Shown piece by piece: positions 38,921 through 52,175 of a DNA stretch of 64,000 bases; the stretch's first letter is position 1, and every line of letters starts with the position of its first letter. A program made the translations under genes and the position numbers. Location of the stretch: positions 3,906,001 through 3,970,000 of the forward strand of contig NC_052129.1 in the NCBI RefSeq assembly GCF_012273895.1, in the 5' to 3' direction. The notes below the pieces were generated by a model, which worked only from the letters and a program-made list of their open reading frames with translations, had not been told where the DNA came from and did not search any database. The stretch is from Zerene cesonia (Eukaryota > Arthropoda > Insecta > Lepidoptera > Pieridae).

Positions 38921-39270
38921 ATTTATGACATAGCGAATAACAGAGCTGGTGGTTCTCCTGATGGTAAGCGATCACCAATTCGCAGTCCATGTGCCTCTGC
39001 CGATGCGCTGCCCGCTTTTAAGGGGTAAGGGAAAAGATATGGATTGACGACTGGAAAGAAGGAATGGACTGGGACGGGTGAGGAAAAGGAAACAGGCCTC
39101 CGGCTCCCCCACTCATCCTACGAAACACTGTGGCATGTCAGTATATCACTCCGGTTTTCTATGGGGGTGTGGTACTTTCCCGGTGTTAGCTGGCCCAATT
39201 CGTGCCGAAGCGTGCTCGTTTCCCACATCAAATTTTATTGCATAATAGATTCGCGTCACGGCTTCGCTCA
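38921..39270 (+). repeat. Dispersed repeat (family 4)
   Basis: Contains AGCTGGTGGTTCTCCTGATG, TTTTAAGGGGTAAGGG, CGGCTCCCCCACTCATCC and GGTGTTAGCTGGCCC. Related copies are at 31251 and 58087. Confidence 0.65.
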
Positions 39271-39737
39271 GGTAAAAAAAAAATTGTTGATTATTATTTT
39301 TATTTTATTTTACACAAACCCCGTCAATAAGAAAAAAATAATTATTTAATGCAGTCATTTGGAAATTATGGATAATTAATACTTACGTACATTTTAGCGA
39401 TACATGTTAAATTATATCTATCTAGATGGAATTTGAATATATACACTAAATAAAAACAATAATGATTTAAGTCTACTAAAGTTTTTTAAGTTAAGTTATA
39501 AAAAAACGACAAACAGAAGTCATCACAAATACGTTAGGTTAGCTTGAGCTAACTTACGTAACTGATAAAATTTCATATGTAATAATAATGTGCAAAAAAC
39601 ATCCGTTCTATACATGACTATTTTTTATGCGACAGCTCGTAAAAACAGCAACATACACACACATGCCCTCACAGTCACACACACACGTGTTTATAGTGTA
39701 GACTTAAACACGTTTTCGTCAACTTCAGAGTTCACGA

Positions 39738-39823
39738 TCAGTGCGATTTAAACCATTGGAGAAGTGGGTCCGCTTGGCTTTTTATTTGCGGAGTGAAAAA
39801 TGTTTTAAAGTTTATTAAACAAC
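39738..39823 (+). promoter_or_regulatory. Possible initiator and 5' non-coding exon upstream of the + strand transporter
   Basis: A TCAGT initiator (39738-39742) is followed after about 80 bp by a strong donor, AAC/GTAAGTATT, with exon end 39823. Such a leader would splice to an acceptor before the ATG at 45466, 5.6 kb away. No transcript evidence is available, so this is a hypothesis. Confidence 0.25.
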
Positions 39824-40493
39824 GTAAGTATTGCTCTCTTTACTATTGTGCTTATCATGTTCTGTTATACGATTTTTATTATGAAAGATCTTTTATCAGT
39901 ACCAATGGCATGCGGAAAGTAGCTATAATACCATGAATTAAATTAATTTTGGTTTTAAAGATGTCAAATGTCTTCCGTCTTCCAAATGGTACTATAGTTT
40001 TCTATAATATACTTGCGACATTATATTTTGAAATAAAAAACACGTAACACTTGATATACAATTTAATAAAAAAGTAATATAAAATAATTCTAAAAGTGTA
40101 GATAATTTACATTGCTACAGTACACATTTTTTTTATTTAATTTGGTTTAATTAAAATAATATATGCTCTCATGAAATAAATTAAATAGGTCGTAATATCA
40201 GATAATTAGGTGTATCAGAATATTCCAGAACACAATGGCGTGACTATATACTTATTAAAAAAAGCGTAGCATTAAAATTCGATCGCAACAATAATACAAT
40301 AGAAAAAAACTCTTAAGTAGATAATACATATCATCATATACGAGTCAAATAATATACTTGTATTATTTTAGTCGTATATAAAACACTTTATTAAAAAAAT
40401 TGTTAAAACTACAATAAAAATAATACATGCGAACCTTGGAAGTTGAATCCAATGACATATGAAATAAAACCAATTCAAAGCAGGTTTATTAAC

Positions 40494-40632
40494 TACTAGC
40501 TGTGTCCCGCGGTTTTAGCCACGTAGGACACTAATTAGATTATAGATTTCAAATCGGACCAATAGTTACTGAGATTAGCGCGTTCAAACAAACATACAAA
40601 CTTTATAAAATATAAAAGCTTTATAAGTATGG
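40494..40632 (+). repeat. SINE-like repeat, divergent type
   Basis: Has the ACTAGCTGTGTCCCGCGG head but a different core (CGGACCAATAGTTACTGAG, TAGCGCGTTCAAAC) and tail. Confidence 0.5.
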
Positions 40633-40780
40633 ATTAATTAACGTGCGTTTATTGCGCACGTTTTGACCCATGTGTCTTGAACCTTACACCTGCCACCGTT
40701 TTATTTATCAATCACATGTATTTAAAAAATGGTAAAAATGAAATAAATAGAATAGTATTAAGGTGGTAAATCAATAACTA

Positions 40781-40990
40781 ATCCTATCCTACTAGTCCTA
40801 CTAATATTATAAATGCGAATGTTTGTAAGGGTGTGTTTGTTGCTCTTTCACGCAAAAACTACTTAACCGATTGCAATAAAATTTGGTACTTAGATAGCTG
40901 AACAACTGGAATAACATATAGGCAACATTTTATCCCGATATTCCTACGGGATACGGACTTATGCGGGTGAAACCGCGGGGCGTAGCTAGT
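40781..40990 (-). repeat. SINE-like dispersed repeat (family 1)
   Basis: A nearly full-length - strand copy, with the TCCCGATATTCCTACGGG and GTGAAACCGCGGGGCG blocks. A (AT) run of about 22 bp follows at 41060-41082. Confidence 0.75.
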
Positions 40991-41239
40991 AGTACATATA
41001 TATCTAAATGGTCACCAACGTTGGTGGATTCCCCCAATTTGCCCCGATTAGGCAAATGCAATATATATATATATATATATATGAAACTCACGAGCTATAT
41101 AAATTTGATACACTTTAATGAAATGCAGATGAAGCTCGCAAACATAATAATATATTTTTTTATATAGATGATACATATTTAAAAAAATAACGGTATATTA
41201 ACATATACCAACATAACGACATGCAGTCATCTTAATATA

Positions 41240-41420
41240 TATAAATCTCGTGTCACAATGTTTGTCCTCAATAGACTCCTAAACCACTTAACCGATTATA
41301 ATAAAATTCGCACACCATGTGCAGTTCGATCCAACTTGAGAGATAGGATAGTTTTTATTATAATTTAAATTAAAATAAACAACTACCCGGGCGGAGCCGG
41401 GGCGTACAGCGAGTATAGTA
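41240..41420 (-). repeat. SINE-like dispersed repeat (family 2)
   Basis: The reverse complement runs from CGCCCCGGCTCCGCCCGGG through AACTGCACATG to GTGACACGAGATTTATAT. It is colinear with the copy at the window start. Confidence 0.6.
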
Positions 41421-42830
41421 TAAAAAGATAACAATGCAAGAATAATTGCAATGCTATATAATTGTAAAACAATACTTACCTGACAGATTTTCGATAGAAC
41501 ACAGTTAGGTAATCAATTCGCAATCTATTCCTTAATAAAACGCTACCAATTGCTTGGAAACGTCGGTTCAAAAGGCCAAGAACAAAACAAGACGCTTAAA
41601 TATTAGGCTTTTTTAAGTCAAGGACGAAACCGAGGCTCCGAAGACATATACGACCTTCATTTAAGAATACATCCAGCTTTGTATCAACCACTTCACGAAG
41701 TAAAGTATAATGTTAGTGACATTAGAAATACAAAAGGGTCCTCATTACTCGTGCTTATATTGCAACCTACGCAGCTCTGTTCAATCCAAGAAAGTATAAA
41801 AGGGTCTAGTGACGTCAAAACAACAACAAGGTGAGCTAAAATCGGAATAAAATACACACTCTACGCAAACGATGTCATAGATGTCTTGACAGCAAATAAG
41901 AGGGTAGAAATATAGTATTAATATTGCTATCCGTAACTACAGATTTTCAGGGAATAGGGTCAAGTCGATTTATATCTTCGCCCTTGTTTCCTATTCCAGA
42001 AGACACAGTGAAATTTCTCGCAGACACGTAACAAAGTTCTTTCATTTCTAGCTCTAGAAAGTTCGAGATATTTGATTAATGTGCTCTCATCCATACTATA
42101 TTATTACCTTATATGGTTATGCTGTTCACACTATGAGAACCTTTGAGCATCATAAAACTGTCCTTATTTATCTCTAGACTTTCATAACTTCAATGAGTGT
42201 ATTTTTCCCTATTGCCTTTTGATAATTTCCTCCTTAGGCACTCTTTATAATTAACGCACGTGAAATTTGTGAAGTTATAAAAACAAATCCCAGCACAAGC
42301 ATAATCACGAATAAAAAACAATATTATGTGTGTTTTTCGAAGTGTGACCCTCGATATAAGTGACCGTGATATATTAACAAAGCAGATTAAATTACGATGA
42401 ACGTTTTCTATACAGTGTATTTCATTTTTATGCAAACTGCTGCATAAATAAGTCATCGGAATATACACATATTTAAAATATAAATTTTCGCTTATGTATT
42501 TTTACCATTTTTTGTTCGCTTAAATCTATTGTAAATATTTCGATAAAAGTTTGAAACGAAATAAATAATGTTGAAATCCATATAATAAAACAGTAATCAG
42601 AACATATCTGTATACATTAAATATTTTTAAAGTAAAGAGAGTTGAAAAGTAAATGCCCATAATATATGGATGTTTTATTATTTTTCTTATTTTTAATTCA
42701 AATTTATTGTTATTTATATCTTTTTTCTGCTTGCATAAATAACATAAAAAATAATAGGCAGACTTATAAATAGTACTATATGGCGCTAGACCAGTATTAG
42801 GTGCATTTTATAGGCCCTATACACAGGGCC

Positions 42831-42895
42831 GGATTTAAATTTCTGCCGCCCTTGGGCACTGGAAAAATGCCGCCCCATCACTGAAATATCATTGA
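42831..42895 (+). repeat. GC-rich repeat fragment (GGGCCGGATTTAAATTT type)
   Basis: GGGCCGGATTTAAATTTCTG followed by a CCGCCC run and TGCCGCCCC stands out from AT-rich flanks. I recall closely similar sequence scattered in many arthropod genomes; its origin is unclear to me. Confidence 0.4.
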
Positions 42896-44389
42896 TTTGT
42901 TTTTTTAAATAATTAAAATATTTCATGTATTGCAAATAATTAAGTTTAAGTTAATGAGTATAATTGACAAATTATTAAATTTTTAAGAAATTATTCAATA
43001 AATCAATTAATGTTTATTTTTGTTTTAATGCAGAAATTACTCAAAAACGTTTTCAATTTTACAAAAAAAAAAATTGAATTTTTTGATTCCAGAAAATGAA
43101 AAAATCAAATATTGCCATTTCAAATCTTCACGTTAATGAATTAATTAAATTATTTCCATCAAGATTAATTTTTACTTAAGGTGCCAAAATAATAATTTAC
43201 CAAAGTTCGATTAGACAAATAATATATAAGTTGAATTTCTCGAATAATCCACAAATATAATTCAATATAGATATGAGCATAAAAATATATCTCATTCTAC
43301 ATTAATGCGTGCGCTTGTGCGCGTAACGTATACTATATAAAATAGAACTATCGAGAGAGACAACTCATATTTACAGCCACTAGATAAAATATTATAATGC
43401 GGAAGGATATTATGAAAGCGATCCACCTCATTCATCAGTTCAGACGGACACGATTTCTCCGAGAGTCCGCTTGTGTGACGTTAGTACACACACATGGATA
43501 TTCGCACACATTCGCACATACATCATTACCTGCTTGACAGACCAGTTTCCCTCGTGGGTCTGACAAACTTGGCAGTGAAAAGATTCTACGAATACCAACT
43601 ATAATACGCATATTTAGAACTACTATATATTATAAAAACGAATAAAAACTGCCAATTTTATAAGAAGATTTTCAAAAGCAAATTAATCCATTAATTCATT
43701 CATCCCAGGGTAAAAATAATCTCAAGGTTATATTAAAATTAATAAGGAAAATTTTGTTATTACAGTTCAATATTCAATTAATTTAAGAATGTAAGCTAAT
43801 TAGTTGTTCATTGATATAATTAAAGGTGTAAGAAAGGTTTTAACGAAAATTCAAGACACTGTAAATGTTCAAAAAGATTTTTTGCAAATCCATTCAACAA
43901 AAACAAGTCGGAATGGCAGGAAATGAGTCTCAGTTATATAAGGAACCTATATAAATAATTAACAATCAATAGATCTTGCTGATAACATTAATTACGTAGC
44001 AGAATATGGTGCAGCAACCATAGACAAGATAATTAACTTCAGCCATATTAATGATATCATACTGAAGTTCCGCTACCGCTTAGTGATTTTCTACCCGTAT
44101 TTTGACCTTACATAAAGTAGTCTTACTACAATCTGATACTAAACATAGATATATGAAGGTGCAAAAAACGGTCTCTACTATTCATATCAATGATATCTTT
44201 GCTCATGAAGATCTCGGATTATCATTCAAAGTCAGTTCACATTCGTATGTGAAACGCTGAGCGGGATATCTCTATAAGGGATTCATATGTAATCCTCTAG
44301 GAAATAATTGGCTTTAACCATAAAGTAGAAAAAGTCGGCTACGCGAAAGTCTCGCACTCGTCACAGTGAAGTGTTCTCAAGTCGGTTTC

Positions 44390-44685
44390 ATCATAATCAG
44401 CTCATATATGTTCCTACTGTTGGGACACAGGCCTCCTATGAGGGTTCAGGCCATAATCCACCACGCTGGCTAAGTGCGGGTTGGCAGATGTCACATGTCG
44501 TCGAACTTTTGATTCTTGGACATGCCGGTTTCCTCACGATGTTTTCCCTCACCGTTTTAAGCACTGGTGACTACAAGACCAGATAAATTGAAAAATCAAT
44601 TTCCTTCCGGCACGCTCGCCCGGTCTCGAACCTCGACTTATCGATTTTGAAGTCCAAGGTTCTCACCCTTGAGCCACCACTGCTT
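44390..44685 (-). repeat. tRNA-derived SINE
   Basis: On the - strand the 5' part (near 44680) reads GTGGCTCAAGGGTGAGAAC, matching a pol III A box. It is followed about 30 bp on by GGTTCGAGACC, a B box. The body then runs to the CACTGTTGGGACACAGGCC-like block near 44410. The tRNA-like head, about 300-bp length and lack of coding fit a SINE. Confidence 0.6.
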
Positions 44686-45465
44686 TTTAAGTAAGTCGTT
44701 TTAAATTTATGAAATGAAAGGCATCAATAGCTTATTCAAATTCATAACTATACATAATATAAATATTCCCCGTAGAAAATGTTGTTATAATCATAAATAT
44801 CTGACACATGATGGCAAAATCAGAAAGCTAAGTAGAGCCACGTAAGCGTAACGTAACGAGGGCGAAAGACTAAAATGCTAACTAAATGGTCCAAGAAATA
44901 GAACAAATAGTAGGTTTCAATAAAAACTGTCGAGAAATCGTAATTCTGGGATATTTTGTTTTTGATATTAAATATAAACAGCCTTCACATAAGTAAAGTA
45001 CTTTATTTAGAATGCCATTGTAACTTCCTTTATCTACATATGTGTCTATACAACGGAAAGGAACTGAGTCAATGTTTATTTTTTTATTTATAATCTAGAC
45101 ATTTGTTTTTCTTCATCTGTTGTTTGTAGCCACTTACTTATAAAGTAAGCTTTGTTACTAGCTAATTGTACTGGCTTCGGCCGGGATGACCTAGGATAAT
45201 AATCAATCAAAAAGGTAAGCCTTACTCGGTAACAATGTAACTCTTTAACGGTAGAATATTTTTTTAACGATCCAATGGACAGACATACAAACAGAAACTT
45301 AAATCTTTCTTCTTCATAATACTACTTCGGACAATTAATTTCCAACATAAGCATTACGCTTCTTAATTTGAAAAGCACGTTTTTTTTTCATAAAATACTC
45401 TTTTTGAACAGACAATTCCAAACGTTTGACAAGAATGCCAAGTCAATAGGCTGGTAGCTGCAAAC

Positions 45466-48400
45466 ATGGCTGGAAAGATGTTGGATGGCACGAGCCCAGG
45501 CGGCGTCGACGGCAAACAAAAAATGTCACCATTCTTAAGACAGGTAAGCACAGGAAATAAAAGAAAGGATTGAATAAATATCTCTCTTTATATTATCTTA
45601 TAGAGTATTTGTATGTTTCGTTATGACATCAATTAATGAACTGATCTTCCGATCAATCCGAGAAGGCGTAAATGCATACTCTAGTAAAATAATAAATATG
45701 ATAAAAACAAAAAAACACGTTTCATTCATGAAATTTTACCGTCACCGATCCTTGACAAGTATACAAAGTTTGAATTAAATCTGTTAGTTTAAAGTGGGTC
45801 AAAATCAAGTCTAAGGGAGTCGGTTACAAAGAAACATACGGATGAAGCTAATACAGCATGTTAAAAAAGCGGGACCTCTTTATGTATCAAAAGCCAATCG
45901 CATAGATGGTGCGTATTTAATTAAAAGAACCTAAAACGGGCAGCAGCTGAATAATTTTTTATCTCTATGCTAAGAAACTCAAACTCACTTTCTCTTTATA
46001 CTCGTAATGTGTGAATTATTTCCTCATAAGTCGTGGTGGTATTTAAATGAAAGGATAGCAAAAATTTATTTTAGTTCCACACGAGAAATAGAGAGTCTTA
46101 AGACCTAACTCCTCATGCGTTTAGAAATAAACTTATTTTTAAACACATGAGGACTATTTATTTTGAAATATCTCATTTGAATTAAGAAATACATTAAAAT
46201 ATGTACCGATATTGTAAAACCCGAGTAAAATAATTTTGAGGCAAATAATTTATCAAGAAATGTGTGACGTCAACCCATCAAATCAAGGAACCGGAAATCA
46301 CCGAATAAGTTTGTTTTACCTCGGATATACCTTTTAAAATTGTGAATTGATATTTTATAATTATATTCAAATTTTTATAATTATACACTTTACCTACATT
46401 AAAAAATGTCTGCATGGATGAATTTTCTATTAAAGAAATGTGGTTTGAACTATCCTCTGTTTGGTAATTTCTTGTGTTTGATTTTCCCGTGACCACGCTC
46501 GCTGTTCGAAACGTCGGGTTAATAATATAATGAATAAATCACGTTTAAAATACGTTAAAAAGTTTTTAATTTTTAAAATAAATATCCTCTATTTGGTTGT
46601 GTATGTCACGAAATGATATCGATAAACAGCAATTGCAGAGGTTTTTAGGTCAAAACAATATCAATCAAACTGCAAATTATATACTTGAGATAATGCAATT
46701 GCGAACGTGTATTAAATTAGATTACTTGCAAATTGTAATTATTGAGAGATGATTTTGAAAATGATACCAATATGTAACAGCTTAATGAAAATTAGGCATT
46801 TTCATTGAATTTCGTTTTTTGAATTTTTTTTTTTTTGGGATTTGACATCAATATCTCCCTTTATTTTAAGAATTTGATTAAACTAAAGTTTCCTAAAAAT
46901 ATATACACGCAGTATAAACCAAACCGCAGATTACTAAGTGCCAGAACTAAAACTTCTCTAAAACTTGTTTATGATAACAATTTTTGCAGTTTCTGGCGGT
47001 CAGTGGTATTGTTATGTACATGATTGGAACTGGGGCTAACATCGCCTATCCTGGAGTACTGCTGGAGCAGCTGCGACGGCCAGATTCTGTGTTACGTCTT
47101 ACCCCAGAACATGAGTCGTGGATTGGTTAGTATTAACGCTTGTTTTTATAAGACTGGTACGTTGGAAAATACTTATTTTAAAGAAAATGTCTTTGGTTGA
47201 ATGGACTCCTTTTTCTAGAAAAGAGGGGAGTTATAAGTTAGTGTATGTGTTGTTTTGGCATCGTAACTATCGTAAGGATAAATGTGCAGTAATTACTGTA
47301 TCTATACAAAGTCTACTTGGTTATCTATGTTACCCATTTGTCGATCTAGAACTGAAACGAAGTTGTCGCCCATTTATACAACCAATACAGTTTTATAATT
47401 TGATAATACATGTTTCCTGCAACAAAACCAATCGAAGTTTTCTTCAGGATTTACTTCAAATTTTATCAATTTGTTACCTCAATATTATCTACGTTTTCTT
47501 TTAATATTTTCTACACATGTCACAAGGTCTCTCAATAAATATCAACACAAATTCTATGTTAATATTTATTGCCAATTTACCTTACTTATAGGTTACAAAT
47601 ATTTTATGATAACGATATGATGAGTATGACGTAGTAACTGTTTGGTAAAGAGTGATTTTATTAGCTTTAAAAATTGTATAAGGTAAATTTGGTGATAAAA
47701 TTTCCTGACGTCTTTTTCCCTAAGATCTTCTTTTTTATGCAAACGATTACAACTGTTTTGATTGAAGATGTAATAACCATTAAATCATTATAATAATAAT
47801 AAAGCTTACTCATTCCGCGTAAAATACAAAATACAATAAATCACATTGCAAATGCTTTGTTAGTTGTTAATACATACAACTTAATTCTAAATATAGTAAG
47901 TGTTTTTAGTTCTGGTTTGATTCTTCTTATTTCCACGAACCCCTTATTGGGTAAAAGCCTTATCTCTCCTCCATGTTATCCTTCCTTATCCCAAGCTATC
48001 CATTAAATAATCACTTGAACATAATAATTTTACAAAATTTAAATTGACCTCAGGCTATAAGAATAGGAATATAACACTATGATCACTTTAATTCAAACTA
48101 TATTACAAAAACTGTGTACCATAATGATGCCTACTTCCTTATTACAATAATAACAAACTACGTTATTAAAATAAAAGATCGTTTGTTTAGATGTAAATTG
48201 CACTCACTGATTGTATTTTAGACGAATCATTTGCTCTTATGTTTGCTATCAAGGACAAGACAATTTGATAAACAAAATGATTGTCGTGTATTATTACGTG
48301 GTAATATGTGAGTTAAATGTTAATCGATTACCGGAATCCAATGTGATATTACATCTGTTATGTTACGTAATATTACATAATATGCAAATCACAAACCACA

Positions 48401-51400
48401 GGTAGTTATGTTAAATATTCCTGATTGTATGTATATCGATTATCTTAATTATAAGCGATGGAACAAAATGCAGTATCGGTTAATAGTCCGCGATTTCATA
48501 TTTGTGAGCCATTGAGTTATTTATTTATTTGTGGGCCGTGCTAGAATGAGAATTAGAGCTGTCAAACTTCATCTAAAGTTGAGTATATAACAATGTATCC
48601 TATACGAGTGCCATGCGCCAGCTATAAATATATTTCATGCATATATCTAATATCGTTGTCAAAATAGTCGACTATTTACTAATTTGTTATAGTTTGGGTA
48701 TATGGGATGCTCAAACTGTAAAACATTACGTGCCGAAAAAATTAATAAATAATACACGTTTTTTAAAGTCCGTAATCTTTATTTAACTCCATTCAAATAA
48801 GACACACTAATAAAATTTGGCAACCTTAAGAACGTAAACTTAAGTACAGGTATACAGTAATCATAACGCTCAGTCTCTTAGTCCAATCAAATAGATGATT
48901 CAACTTAGAGAGATGAGCAGAAGGAGAATCTGTTGCATTGTTGTAACCATACCTATCTCATAAATACTTATGCCGCTCCTCCGCGTTAGCATTATAATGA
49001 CGGCGGTGTTTCTACCTGTCGGCACAATAAACGTTAAGACTTCTAAATCACAGCTAACATCGCGCATAATAATGATATTACATGCATATTCAGATACTAA
49101 ATTACAATTGCCTAGTAACCCAGCCGATCCTTTCACTTCTGACCTATCACATTATATTCAATGGATTGTTGTTTATCCAAACTACTAGCTTTTGACCGCG
49201 GCTTTGCGAAATTCGGAGCAGTTTAATAGATTTATTATACGTATAAACTTTTATCTTGCATCACTCCATTTAATAAAAAAAACACCAAAATCTATTGCGT
49301 AGTTTTAAAGATTAAAGCCCACATAGGGACATAGGGACAAAAAAAAGCTCACTTGTCTATCAATGTTCTGTAAAGTCACTATTCTGTATTATATAGCTCA
49401 CAATATCATATTGGTAACTAATGTGTACCGGTACGAAGTTGAATGTTATAAATTTTAGGTGTATAATAGTAGATCATTATAAATACTTAAAATTTTGATG
49501 TAATGAGCTACTGAACCATTATCATCTTCTTTCCATTATCTCATTGCTTGGCATTAAATTAGTTTTCCTTAAGCACTTGAAGTAATGGCCAGTTACTGGA
49601 ATTTGAAGCCATTTTTATTGTGTTATTGGTTTTAGGTCTACAAAAGTATTGCATTTTTACATAAATATAGTTTAAGAGCACATGACTTAGTGTGAGAAAA
49701 TCGAGAAACATTGATTGAATAAATTTCGTTCCAGCTTCAATACTGGGCTTAGCACTAATTTCCGGGATCGTAGTGGCTCCATTCTGTCTTCAGAAGCTCG
49801 GCCGTCGTCTTACCAACCAGCTGAGCTGTCTGCCAGCACTCTGTGGGTGGGCTCTGCTAGTGACTGCTAAAGGCCCAGCTTTGATACTTGTTAGCAGATC
49901 GTTACAGGTAATTTATTGCATTTTGATAGATTTCAGATATTGTTTGTTACGGGGGTTTTGTAATACCTTGTTAACCTTAGGTTAGTCTGAAGGAAGAATG
50001 AAGTGCAAAGGGTGCAGATATTAACAAGTTCTACAACTAATTAGAGTCTTAAAATAGTAGTGATTCATCTTTATTATTATTTTTTTGATTTTACTATTAC
50101 TATATTTGTTTTGCAACAAACTTAAATAACGACTCATAACATTAGCTTAGAGAGCAAATTATAGATACAACATGCAACAATTGTTTCCTACCAGCCATAA
50201 ATTCAAAAACATAATTTTGAGGAATTATGATTGTGCGTCAGGGCACAGAATAATAAGTACAAGTAAGCAGGGGCCTGGTCAGGGTCTCCACCTTAAACGC
50301 AGACAAACAGACGATACGATACGTATTTCACATATTGACAAACGCTCTGTATACGAATCGAATGCTCCATTTACGCTGATTGAGTCCGATCAATTGCGTC
50401 ATTTGAGAATGGTTTTGAGACAAAATGGCAAAATTGACTCAATGAGGAGATCGCTATATACGATACGCGTCAATTTATAAAGTACGCGATTTAATTTAGA
50501 CATGTAACCTTAAATCAAATAGATAGATTGAAGAGGATTTCTTTCATGCGTAGGTATAGGTGTATGTGGAACCGTGTCTTGGGTTCTATTATATATTTAT
50601 TGTTATTCATAGACATAAATATGAGAGAGCTTATGAAAGAAACTTGTGTTCAAAAGTATCGGATAGCTTCATGATAATAATAGAAATGTTCTATTATTTT
50701 TTTTTAGTTTCATTACAAAAGTGTTTTTATTATATCAATTTTGTATGTACATATTCACATTCTGCACGTATCGATTAATATTATTTTTATTTATTATATT
50801 GATGCAAAAATTGTTACTAAAAAAATAACTCGCAAATTTAATAAAACTATAAGTTTATTAATATGAAACCCATTATTTCTAGGGTTTCGCAATGGGACTG
50901 CAAGCAGCCGCGGCGCCTGTCTCCATAGCTGAGTACTCCGCCCCAAGGCACAGAGGAGCTTTCCTAGCAACTATCGCTTTTTCCTTTGCCACAGGAATGT
51001 TGGTAGCCCACGTATTCGGTACATTTCTGTATTGGAGAACAGCAGCTGTTGCATGCGGAAGTTTCTACGCCATAGCACTGTTCCTGATCTCTTTATCACC
51101 TGAAACCGCACCATTTCTTGCGTCTAAAGGCAAATTTGAGGAATGCCGAAAATCATTTCGATGGCTAAGAGGCTCCGATGAAAGTTCCGAGAAGGAATTA
51201 GAAATTCTACTCGACAGCCAGAAGAAGAATTCAGTACCGTCGAAGAAGTCAAAATTTAAACTGTTCTTTGAAATCGTGCGCAAACCAGAATTTTATAAGC
51301 CTACTGTGATAATGATGTATATGTTTATATTGTTTCAAATATCTGGTATGACTGTTGTACCATCGTACACAGTACCTATGATGCAAGAAGTGACAGGGGG

Positions 51401-51992
51401 TGCGATTGAATCGTGTACTGGGATGCTGATGGTAGACATAGTGAGATTTCTAACGGCAATTTTATCATGTGTCGTTGTAAATAAACTGAACAGAAGAACT
51501 GTCCTCTTTTTAGGTGTCTACATCAGTGTAGTTGCATTGTTTTCAACGTCCCTGCTTTTGTACTTGAGAGATTTTGGTTATATACCTGATGAATACAAAT
51601 GGACGCCTGTGATACCAACGCTGATATATATTTTTGGGAAAACGTTAGGTATTTTACCAATACCGTGGGCAATTGCCGGCGAAATCTTTCCCTTAGATTA
51701 TAGATCTCTAGGTAGTGGAATTTCTGGAATGTTCCTGTCAATTATGTTTTTCGTTGTCGTGAAAACAGCTCCAACATCATTCAGACAGATCGGTGTCAGT
51801 GGAACGTTTTGTGTGTATGGGCTTTGCATTGCTATTTGCGGTGCATTTCTATTTTTCTTATTACCCGAAACCAAAGGTAAAACTTTGTACGAAATTGAAT
51901 GTTATTTTAAAGGCACCAAAGGTGAAATTGGTGAAACAGAACCCCATGAAAAGGATAAAATGTTGGAACTGGAGAACATAGAGGGAGGTTGA
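45466..51992 (+). CDS. Tret1-like MFS sugar transporter, four coding exons (498 aa)
   Basis: Coding exons are 45466-45543, 46990-47125, 49735-49907 and 50883-51992 (1497 nt, 498 aa). All introns are GT..AG and in frame. The protein is a 12-helix major facilitator of the sugar porter family, closest in character to insect facilitated trehalose transporter Tret1-like proteins, which move sugars across the plasma membrane. Visible signatures are LGRR at 93-96 (loop 2-3), a YSAPRHRG block after helix 4, a long hydrophilic central loop with many Lys/Glu, RKPEFYKP before helix 7, GEIFPLDYR in loop 8-9, and PETKG at 457-461 before the cytosolic tail. The usual PESPxxL after helix 6 reads PETAPFL (202-208). 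The start Met was chosen because the short first exon ends MSPFLRQ, matching YIPFIRQ in the paralogue. The convergent paralogue lies 274 bp downstream. Substrate cannot be read from sequence. Confidence 0.93.
45735..45865 (-). repeat. Dispersed repeat (family 3)
   Basis: A - strand copy in intron 1 of the + strand transporter: AGTTTGAATTAAATCTGTTAG, GTGGGTCAAAATC and GAAGCTAATACAGC mirror the 16100 and 26650 copies. Confidence 0.5.
46486..46575 (-). repeat. Half copy of the long inverted-repeat element
   Basis: CGGGTTAATAATATAATGAA through AAATTTTTAAA-like sequence matches the right arm of the inverted repeat at 55668-55805 in the same + strand direction. It has an extra GTGACCACGCTCGCTGTTCG segment. 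It lies in intron 1 of the + strand transporter. Confidence 0.65.
49183..49345 (+). repeat. SINE-like repeat in intron 2 of the + strand transporter
   Basis: It starts ACTAGCTTTTGACCGCGGC, has CACCAAAATCTATTGCGTAG and ends with ACATAGGGACATAGGGAC before a run of A. The layout matches another common lepidopteran SINE-like family. Confidence 0.55.
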
Positions 51993-52148
51993 GAAGGAAA
52001 CCAGGAATAATAGGATACGCCTTTCAGCTTTATAGAGCTGGCCATGTAGTTAGGAGGAATTTTGCGATTTAAATGGATATGCATTTAAGGAATAGTATTA
52101 TTTTGACGCAATATATTTTATTTTTGTGATATTTTTTATATTCAATAT

Positions 52149-52171
52149 AATAAAAAAGCGATTCGAATAAA
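52149..52171 (+). terminator. Poly(A) signals of the + strand transporter
   Basis: AATAAA occurs at 52149-52154 and 52166-52171, about 160-180 bp after the stop at 51992. This gives a short, plausible 3' UTR. Confidence 0.65.
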
Positions 52172-52175
52172 ATCA

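Noticed and set aside
47118..47504. 128-codon frame in intron 2 of the + strand transporter
   Set aside because: It starts inside exon 2 in another frame and runs through the intron; the peptide is not recognised and good splice sites remove it.
50172..50480. 102-codon frame in intron 3 of the + strand transporter
   Set aside because: No recognisable domain, codon bias or transcript signals; could be a repeat relic but that is unsupported.
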